In this document: piece by piece, positions 4,897 to 9,768 of the stretch
Position numbering within the stretch: the stretch's first letter is position 1
Layout: each line of letters begins with the position of its first letter
Assembly (NCBI GenBank): GCA_021107695.1
Contig: JAIOSI010000003.1
Coordinates: 1-9,768 of the forward strand
From: a bacterium
GTDB taxonomy: Bacteria > RBG-13-66-14
Direction: 5' to 3'
Length of the DNA: 9,768 bases
Made by a program: the position numbers and the translations under genes
Notes under the pieces: model-generated
What the model was told of the DNA's origin: nothing
Seen by the model: the letters and a program-made list of their open reading frames with translations, nothing else
Database searches by the model: none

Positions 4897-5628
4897 CTAC
4901 AGGGGATTATTCGCTCCGGTTTTCCTTACCAGCTCGCCAACATGTTGCAGAGAGTTGAAGGTACCGGCATCGCTCCACCAGCCGTCAACGTAGTCATACT
5001 CCAGCTTTCCGGCGTTCAGGTAGAGGTTGTTCACGTCGGATATCTCCAGCTCGCCCCGCGCGCTGGGGGAGAGTCCGCGAATGAAGTCGAAGACGGTGTT
5101 GTCGTAGAAATAGACTCCGATGACGGCATAGTCGCTCTGCGGCTGCTTTGGTTTCTCCTCGATGGCGGTCAGACGGTCGCCGTTGAAGACCGGTACACCG
5201 AAGCGTTCCGGGTCGGGGACTTTTTTGAGGAGAATCCGCCCGCCGTCCTCTTGCTTCTCGAAGGCTTGCGCCTGGCGGGCGATGCTCTTTTCCAGGATGT
5301 TATCGCCGAGGATGACGCAGATTTTCTCTCCGGCGGCAAAGTGTTCGCAGAGACCGAGGGCCTCGGCGATGCCGCCGTTGCCCTGCTGGTAGGTATAGTT
5401 GAGGTGGGGCAGCCCCAGCTCGTGGCCGTTGCCGAGAAGCTCCAGAAAGTGTCCGGCGTTTTTGCCACCGGTAACGATCTGGATATCGGTGATGCCCGCA
5501 CCGATGAGGCTCTCCAGCGGGTAATGGATCATCGGCTTGTTGTAAATCGGCAGGAGGTGCTTGTTGGTGATGCGGGTGAGGGGGTCGAGGCGCGTCCCCA
5601 GCCCACCGGCAAGAATAATTCCCTTCAT
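4897..5628 (-). CDS. rfbA: Glucose-1-phosphate thymidylyltransferase, short form
   Basis: This 243-residue cytosolic nucleotidyltransferase would join dTTP and glucose-1-phosphate to give dTDP-glucose and pyrophosphate, the first step towards dTDP-rhamnose and other deoxysugars of surface polysaccharides. The nucleotide-binding signature LAGGLGTRLDPLT spans 6-18, followed by NKHLLPIYNKPM (K23, K31). YQQGNGGIAEAL lies at 80-91, the metal aspartate D109 is in LGDN, EEKP is at 157-160 and WWSDAGT at 217-223. At 243 residues it matches the short RmlA/RfbA class (about 245) that lacks the C-terminal helices of the 290-residue enzymes. ATG 5628 is preceded by AAGGA. No rmlB, rmlC or rmlD lies in the window, so pathway partners must be elsewhere. 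A related sugar-phosphate nucleotidyltransferase with another base preference cannot be excluded. Confidence 0.88.
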   Translation of the reverse strand: MKGIILAGGLGTRLDPLTRITNKHLLPIYNKPMIHYPLESLIGAGITDIQIVTGGKNAGHFLELLGNGHELGLPHLNYTYQQGNGGIAEALGLCEHFAAGEKICVILGDNILEKSIARQAQAFEKQEDGGRILLKKVPDPERFGVPVFNGDRLTAIEEKPKQPQSDYAVIGVYFYDNTVFDFIRGLSPSARGELEISDVNNLYLNAGKLEYDYVDGWWSDAGTFNSLQHVGELVRKTGANNPL

Positions 5629-5663
5629 AAATCCTGTCCTTCGTTCGGAGTCTGACTCGCGGC

Positions 5664-5693
5664 GGATGTTAACACATCCAGCCTGAAGCTGGA
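5664..5693 (-). promoter_or_regulatory. Two overlapping inverted repeats upstream of the thymidylyltransferase gene
   Basis: GGATGT TAAC ACATCC (5664-5679) and TCCAGC CTGAA GCTGGA (5677-5693) are each perfect 6-bp inverted repeats and share the bases TCC (5677-5679). They cannot both form at once in RNA. They lie 36-65 bases upstream of the start codon. They may be an operator, a leader structure or part of another dispersed repeat; I cannot tell which. Confidence 0.35.
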
Positions 5694-5742
5694 CACAAAC
5701 TCGCGAGAACGAGCAACGACACTCTAACCATCGTCCCCGCGT

Positions 5743-5764
5743 TTGCGCTTCCGTTGGTCGCTAC
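5743..5764. repeat. Composite element, B-end fragment
   Basis: GCTTCCGTTGGTCGCTAC (5747-5764) matches the complement of the B end of the full copy at 608, including the CTAC (GTAG) edge. The rest of the element is absent, although GTATCCTTGAG nearby recalls its interior. Confidence 0.5.
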
Positions 5765-5816
5765 CGTCCTCTGTATCCTTGAGAGGAAGGAGGGCAGCAG
5801 GGGGATAGGGGAATAG

Positions 5817-5839
5817 AAAAAGGACAGATTGCTCCGTCC
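5817..5839 (-). terminator. Rho-independent terminator of the small lipoprotein gene
   Basis: On the minus strand GGACGGA (5839-5833), loop GCAA and TCTGTCC (5828-5822) form a 7-bp stem with one G-U pair. It runs straight into TTTTT (5821-5817) and lies about 34 bases past the stop codon at 5873. Confidence 0.7.
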
Positions 5840-5872
5840 CCTTCGCCTTTGATTTTCTTCATGGCTATAGTG

Positions 5873-6421
5873 CTAGTTAGTAATGAGTACTTCCCCACTA
5901 ACAGCATCTATCATCACAGATACTTCAGAACCATCTGGAGACGTCGAACCATGATATTGAATTGAAGCTATCGAAGTAGTGTCTTCAAACCAAGGAGATA
6001 ACCAATTACCCTTGACAGACAGGCTCCGTTCATCATAGCTTAGACTATTCTCGTCAATATAGTCATCGGCACTGCTGATCCATCCAAGAACATCTTCGTT
6101 ATTGAATACAGGCAGTTCTGAGTTTTCTTTATCGACAAAAACAGACCAAAAACTACTAAATACTTCTCCATCATCCCATACGGTAACCTCAAGGGGTTTG
6201 CTACCATCGTGAAAAGAAATTGTCCAGTGGCTTGTAGTTATACCGGATTCGTCTATTCCCGTAAACACTTCTCGTAGAGTCGCTCCCGGTAGCTCTTCAT
6301 CACGGACTTCTTCGGCAAGTGCCAATGCCCATTCGTAAGAGTCCCTTGTGCTTCCATCGCAGCCAACAATAAACAATACGATAAATGAGACCAACACACT
6401 TATTAGCAGCGACTTCTTCAT
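5873..6421 (-). CDS. Small AT-rich lipoprotein of unknown function (possible PepSY-like fold)
   Basis: I do not recognise this 182-residue protein. It begins MKKSLL, has a hydrophobic stretch and a lipobox IVGC with Cys21, followed by Asp22, so it should be a lipid-anchored exported protein. In enterobacteria Asp at +2 keeps lipoproteins in the inner membrane; whether that rule holds here is unknown. The remainder has two similar beta-rich halves (WTISFHDGSKPLEVTVW and IASIQYHGSTSPDGSEVSV). The end, MIDAVSGEVLITN, resembles the closing strand of PepSY domains. ATG 6421 is chosen because GGAGG lies 4 bases before it. Base composition is distinct: a hand-counted line (5941-6000) is 38% GC against 63% in the kinase gene (7621-7680), which hints at recent transfer or weak codon selection. 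It has its own terminator and is divergent from the kinase gene. Confidence 0.75.
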   Translation of the reverse strand: MKKSLLISVLVSFIVLFIVGCDGSTRDSYEWALALAEEVRDEELPGATLREVFTGIDESGITTSHWTISFHDGSKPLEVTVWDDGEVFSSFWSVFVDKENSELPVFNNEDVLGWISSADDYIDENSLSYDERSLSVKGNWLSPWFEDTTSIASIQYHGSTSPDGSEVSVMIDAVSGEVLITN

Positions 6422-6483
6422 CGTTCCTCCAACCAAGGTTAGGATAAACTTAGTAGGGTCTGATTACCTTACCGTGGTACAGT

Positions 6484-6512
6484 TTACCCCCTCCCCCCAG
6501 AGGGGAGAGGGA
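6484..6512. repeat. CCCTCCCC/GGGGAGAGGG hairpin repeat
   Basis: The C-rich left part and AGGGGAGAGGG right part can fold. It recalls the hairpin at 3899-3937 and lies between the divergent lipoprotein and kinase genes, upstream of the kinase promoter candidate. Confidence 0.4.
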
Positions 6513-6548
6513 AGATAGTGGAAGCTGCCTGCCTCCGATTTGCGGATA

Positions 6549-6557
6549 TGCTATACT
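6549..6557 (+). promoter_or_regulatory. Candidate extended -10 promoter for the kinase fusion gene
   Basis: TGCTATACT is an extended -10 element (TGN plus TATACT). The -35 position 17 bases upstream (CTGCCT) is poor, as is common with extended -10 promoters. A start near 6564 gives a leader of about 24 bases carrying the GGAGG site, which supports TTG 6588 as the start codon over the TTG at 6540. Confidence 0.45.
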
Positions 6558-6587
6558 GCTTCTTCTCCAAATAACCTTGGAGGAACC

Positions 6588-8279
6588 TTGCTCAAAGTAA
6601 AGATTAACGATCATGTTCTGGAAGTGGAGTCGGGCAGCAGCATCGCGGCGGTGCTGGCTCGGACGGAGAAACCGGAGCATCCCTGGCTGATGGTTTTCGT
6701 AAACGGTCATCCCCGCGACCTCAGCCACCGACTAACCAAGGATTGCCAGCTGGAGCCGCACTCCGTAACCAGCGTGGAGGGACAGCGTGCCTTCCGGCGG
6801 GGTGGGCGACTGCTCCTCATCCGTGCCGTTGACGAGCTGTACCCGGAGCTGACGGTGTACATCGACCACTCCCTCTCCGGTGGGTTTTTCGGCGAGCTAC
6901 GCCGGGAGGGTCGCGTCGAGCCGATTACCCCGGACATCGTCGAGAAGCTGCGCAAGCGGATGGCGGAGCTGGTGGTTGACGACGAGGAAATCCGCTGTGA
7001 ACTGATCAGCAAAGAAGCCGCTCTGGCGGAGTTCGAGAAGCGGGGAGATTCTGACAAGATCAAGGTGTTGTGCCACTATCCCGCCGAGGAGATTTACATC
7101 CATCGCTACGGGCAGATTCTGGAGAGCTTCTACGGTCCGGTGGTTCCCAGGGCTGGACTGCTGCGTCCCTTCGGGTTGGTCTTCTATCCGCCGGGCTTCG
7201 TCCTGCGCTTCCCCAATGCAGAAAACCCCGACGAGCTGACCCCCTTCGTCGAGCAGCGAAAGCTCTTTCAGGTCTTCCATGAATACGAGGACTGGATTCG
7301 GGTTCTCGGCATCGAGACCTCCGGCGGGCTGAATCGGCTCATCGCCGGAGAAGAGCCGGAGAAGGTCAGCCCCAGCATCGTCAGCAGCAGCCGGGTTCAT
7401 GAGCTTGTCCTGCTGGCGGAGTCGCTTCACGAAAAGAAGATTGCTGCCATCGCTGAGGAAATCTGCTCGCGCCATCGCCCGCCCCGGATGATTCTGGTGG
7501 CTGGTCCAAGCTCCAGCGGCAAGACCACCTTCACCCACCGTCTGGCACTCCAGCTGACCACCAATGGAATGCGCCCGGTACCGATCAGCGTGGACGATTA
7601 CTTCCTGCCGAGAGACCAGACCCCGCTGGATGCCGACGGCAAGCCGGACTTCGAGCAGTTAAAGGCTCTCGATGTCGAGGCTCTCAACCACGACCTCCTC
7701 GCCCTGCTCCGTGGTGAGTCCGTCCGGCTGCGTAAGTTCGACTTCAAGACCGGAGAGTTTACCCTCCGCGAGAAACCGCTGACCATCGCCCCGGAGACCC
7801 CGCTGATAGTCGAGGGCATCCACGCCCTCAACGACGAGATGACCCCGCAGATTCCCGCGCCGGAGAAGTTCAAGGTTTATGTCAGCGCGCTGACCCAGCT
7901 CAATCTGGACAACCACAACCGCCTGCCGACGACGGACAGTCGGCTCTTCCGGCGGATGATCCGCGACACTCGCTATCGGGGCTACGATGCCCTGGCAACC
8001 CTGCGGCACTGGCCCCTGGTTCGGCGGGGAGAGGACAACTACATCTTCCCCTTCCAGGAAACCGCCGATGCGATGTTCAATTCGTCGCTGATCTACGAGC
8101 TGGCGGTGCTGGGCAAGCACGCCCGTCCGCTGCTGGAGGCGGTGCCGGAGAGTGAACCGGAGATCATCACCGCCCGGCGGATGCTCACCTTCCTCGACTT
8201 CTTTGGTGAGATTGCCGACGAGCTGGTTCCCTCGAACTCACTGCTGCGGGAGTTCATTGGGGGAAGTGTCTTTAGGTAA
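6588..8279 (+). CDS. TGS / ThrRS-like / uridine kinase fusion (nucleoside kinase family)
   Basis: This 563-residue cytosolic protein combines parts of two known families. Residues 1-62 are a TGS domain. About 63-150 resemble the second additional domain of threonyl-tRNA synthetase (AVDELYPELTV, then DHSLSGGFFGEL). A conserved linker (about 165-265) leads to a P-loop kinase of the uridine kinase/phosphoribulokinase type. In the kinase, Walker A is GPSSSGKTT (306-314), followed by SVDDYF (334-339), KFDF (383-386), IVEGIHALND (407-416) and the lid motif RRMIRDTRYRG (455-465). It probably phosphorylates a nucleoside or related ribose compound with ATP or GTP; the exact substrate is unknown. The ThrRS editing HxxxH motif is missing (LLLIR at the matching place). 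The start is TTG 6588, with GGAGG 4 bases upstream. This architecture is known from Clostridia, Bacteroidetes and Thermotogae, and the length fits. A terminator follows. Confidence 0.9.
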   Translation: MLKVKINDHVLEVESGSSIAAVLARTEKPEHPWLMVFVNGHPRDLSHRLTKDCQLEPHSVTSVEGQRAFRRGGRLLLIRAVDELYPELTVYIDHSLSGGFFGELRREGRVEPITPDIVEKLRKRMAELVVDDEEIRCELISKEAALAEFEKRGDSDKIKVLCHYPAEEIYIHRYGQILESFYGPVVPRAGLLRPFGLVFYPPGFVLRFPNAENPDELTPFVEQRKLFQVFHEYEDWIRVLGIETSGGLNRLIAGEEPEKVSPSIVSSSRVHELVLLAESLHEKKIAAIAEEICSRHRPPRMILVAGPSSSGKTTFTHRLALQLTTNGMRPVPISVDDYFLPRDQTPLDADGKPDFEQLKALDVEALNHDLLALLRGESVRLRKFDFKTGEFTLREKPLTIAPETPLIVEGIHALNDEMTPQIPAPEKFKVYVSALTQLNLDNHNRLPTTDSRLFRRMIRDTRYRGYDALATLRHWPLVRRGEDNYIFPFQETADAMFNSSLIYELAVLGKHARPLLEAVPESEPEIITARRMLTFLDFFGEIADELVPSNSLLREFIGGSVFR

Positions 8280-8306
8280 GCGACTATTCCATTTGATAGC
8301 TGTTAC

Positions 8307-8333
8307 AACCCTCCCCCACGTGGGGAGGGTTTT
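8307..8333 (+). terminator. Rho-independent terminator of the kinase fusion gene
   Basis: AACCCTCCCC (8307-8316) and GGGGAGGGTT (8322-8331) form a perfect 10-bp GC-rich stem with loop CACGT, ending in TTTT (8330-8333). It lies 28 bases past the kinase stop codon and separates it from the promoter of the next gene. Confidence 0.85.
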
Positions 8334-8347
8334 CTATGAATTCACCC

Positions 8348-8376
8348 TTGACGGCAACCACAATTGGGTATATATT
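8348..8376 (+). promoter_or_regulatory. Sigma-70-type promoter of the secreted repeat protein gene
   Basis: TTGACG (8348-8353) and TATATT (8371-8376) are separated by exactly 17 bases, five of six matches to consensus in each box. Transcription would begin near 8383, leaving a leader of about 57 bases with GGGAGG before the start codon. It is the strongest promoter in the window. Confidence 0.75.
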
Positions 8377-8439
8377 CTGGTTGTAACTGGGATGGGATTC
8401 GTGTAATTGAGCTTTTCGTGAAGCTAAAGGGAGGCAACA

Positions 8440-9768
8440 ATGCACAGGCTGATGGGATTACTCTTAATTCTCTTCGTGATGGTAGGTGTGGTTACTGCAG
8501 GTGAGTGGATTACTGAGGTAGTGGACGATACAGCGGCTGTTCAGGTTGGCTTTTACACCTCTATGGCACTGGATTCTTCCGATTACCCCCATATATCGTA
8601 TTACGCCAAACTTGATGTTTACGACCTGAAGTACGCCCGCTGGGACGGCTCCGCCTGGCAGATTGAGACGGTTGACTCTGAGGGAGATGTTGGTAAGCAC
8701 AGTTCCCTGGTACTGGATTCCTCCGGCAATCCCCACATCTCATATCGTGATAATATCAACGATGACCTGAAGTATGCCCACTGGAACGGCTCCGCCTGGC
8801 AGATTGAAACCGTGGACTCAGTAGGCAATGTTGGCACTTACACCTCCCTGGAGCTGGATTCCTCCGGTTACCCCCACATCTCGTATTGCGATCCTGACAA
8901 TCATGATCTGAAGTACACCCGTTGGAACGGTTCCGACTGGCAGATTGAGACGGTAGATTCAACAGGATGGGTTGGCGATTTTACTTCCCTTGACTTAGAT
9001 TCCTCCGATTACCCACATATCTCGTATTACGGTAACAGCAATGGCGAATTGAAGTACGCTCGCTGGAACGGTTCTTCCTGGCAGGTTGTAAGTGTGGACT
9101 CAGCGGGATCGGTGGGTTGGGGAACTTCATTGGTATTGGATTCCAACGATTACCCCCACATCTCTTACGTACACTATGGACCTGATGACTTGAAATACGC
9201 TCACTGGAATGGCTCCGTTTGGCAGGTCGGATATGCAGGTTCTACCGAATGCTCCGTTTTTGCATTGGGTACTTCGATAGCCTTAGATTCCTCAGAAAAT
9301 CCCTGTATTTCGTATTCTTGCGAGCATGGTCAGAACTACACTACCAAAGATGGCACTTACTGGCAGGTATACTTGGTAGATACGGTTGGATCATATAGCT
9401 CGCTGGCGTTGGATTCCACAGGCAACCCCCACATCTCGTATCATGATGGGCGGAATAGGGATTTGAAGTACGCTTACTGGAATGGTGGTGTAGCGGTAGA
9501 ATCGGTTGACCTCTCTGCCCAGCCTACTGACGACGGCGTGCTGTTGAGCTGGTCGATCGTCGGTGATGAACCTGCCACGGTCAGCGTCCTTCGTGGACTG
9601 ACCCAAAATGGGTTAGTGTCCCAAAATGATACAGTTGACCTGAGCGGTGAGTTGTCCGGCTCGGCGACGAGTTGGCTCGATGTCTCTGTCGAGGCGGGCA
9701 TGGAATACGCCTATTGGCTTAAGGTTACGGAGCTTGACGGCACAGTCAGCCGCTTCGGTCCCAGTGAG
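8440..9768 (+). CDS. Secreted seven-repeat (probable beta-propeller) protein, 3' end outside window
   Basis: The frame opens at ATG 8440, with GGGAGG (8429-8434) 5 bases upstream, and stays open for 443 codons to the window end. The N-terminus MHRLMGLLLILFVMVGVVTA is a signal peptide with a likely VTA/G cleavage site, so the protein is exported. Residues 41 to about 349 are seven tandem repeats of 42-49 residues beginning near bases 8560, 8704, 8845, 8986, 9127, 9274 and 9400. The pattern is TSLxLDSSGYPHISY, about nine residues, LKYAxWNGSxWQIETVDSxGxVG. Seven blades of this size suggest a closed seven-bladed beta-propeller. Repeat 6 lacks the LKYAxWNG strand and carries three cysteines. From residue 350 a fibronectin-III-like domain follows (VDLSAQPTDDGVLLSWSI, then EYAYWLKVTE and RFGPSE). 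What lies beyond, possibly a sorting domain, is not visible. The ligand is unknown; similar proteins are abundant in candidate phyla. Confidence 0.85.
   Translation, partial: MHRLMGLLLILFVMVGVVTAGEWITEVVDDTAAVQVGFYTSMALDSSDYPHISYYAKLDVYDLKYARWDGSAWQIETVDSEGDVGKHSSLVLDSSGNPHISYRDNINDDLKYAHWNGSAWQIETVDSVGNVGTYTSLELDSSGYPHISYCDPDNHDLKYTRWNGSDWQIETVDSTGWVGDFTSLDLDSSDYPHISYYGNSNGELKYARWNGSSWQVVSVDSAGSVGWGTSLVLDSNDYPHISYVHYGPDDLKYAHWNGSVWQVGYAGSTECSVFALGTSIALDSSENPCISYSCEHGQNYTTKDGTYWQVYLVDTVGSYSSLALDSTGNPHISYHDGRNRDLKYAYWNGGVAVESVDLSAQPTDDGVLLSWSIVGDEPATVSVLRGLTQNGLVSQNDTVDLSGELSGSATSWLDVSVEAGMEYAYWLKVTELDGTVSRFGPSE

Noticed and set aside
4100..5655. Two long open frames on the plus strand (4100-4993 and 4783-5655, 297 and 290 codons)
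   Set aside because: They lie antisense to the ABC ATPase and thymidylyltransferase genes, whose motifs are complete. Their translations are low-complexity shadows (Gly/Glu/Val-rich), without ribosome sites or domains.
8152..8406. Plus-strand open frame of 84 codons overlapping the end of the kinase gene
   Set aside because: It is out of frame with the kinase, spans its terminator and the next promoter, and has no recognisable product.
8464..9701. Several minus-strand open frames opposite the secreted repeat protein
   Set aside because: They recur with the repeat period of the plus-strand gene and are its shadows. The plus frame has a signal peptide, a ribosome site, a promoter and no stop for 443 codons.

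Overview
The window carries eight protein-coding genes and an unusually repeat-rich set of intergenic spacers. It looks chromosomal and comes from a diderm (Gram-negative type) bacterium: there is an OmpA-type peptidoglycan-binding domain, two lipoproteins with clear lipoboxes and a LolD/MacB-like ABC ATPase. The genes are GC-rich (about 63% in a hand-counted line of the kinase gene), and two of the eight genes appear to start with TTG behind strong Shine-Dalgarno sites. The secreted protein built of LDSSxxPHISY...LKYAxWNGSxWQ repeats, together with GTAGGGGC-type dispersed hairpins, resembles what is seen in uncultured candidate phyla (Coatesbacteria or Fermentibacteria-like lineages). That placement is a weak inference; no rRNA or phylogenetic marker is present to prove it.

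Layout. At 1-285 (+) is the 3' end of an OmpA-family gene, followed by a good intrinsic terminator. From 688 to 6421 five genes lie on the minus strand. In transcription order they are a small AT-rich lipoprotein (6421-5873, own terminator), a short-form glucose-1-phosphate thymidylyltransferase (5628-4897), a lone ABC ATPase (4756-4058), an M23 metallopeptidase lipoprotein (3745-2558) and a glutamate dehydrogenase (1941-688). The spacers between them are 140 to 620 bases, so they are probably separate transcription units rather than one operon. On the plus strand from 6588 follow a TGS/ThrRS-like/uridine-kinase fusion with a terminator, and then, behind a near-consensus sigma-70 promoter, a secreted seven-repeat protein (8440 to the window end). 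That last gene runs off the end of the window.

The genes do not form one pathway. Several concern the cell envelope: the OmpA anchor, the M23 wall hydrolase, the activated-sugar synthase, the lipoproteins and a possible lipoprotein-release ATPase. Glutamate dehydrogenase and the nucleoside-kinase fusion are metabolic.

The most interesting signal is not a gene. A composite element of about 83 bases (two homologous hairpins in inverted orientation around a central hairpin, with TAG/GTAG at its ends) occurs twice in full and at least five times in part. Both full copies abut coding regions so closely that their terminal TAG is the stop codon of the gene (glutamate dehydrogenase and the M23 peptidase). 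A third copy encodes the C-terminal residues of the ABC ATPase. Copies differ by paired, structure-preserving substitutions. The architecture is BIME/REP-like. A second GTAGGGGC hairpin family is interspersed with it and also shows a paired substitution.
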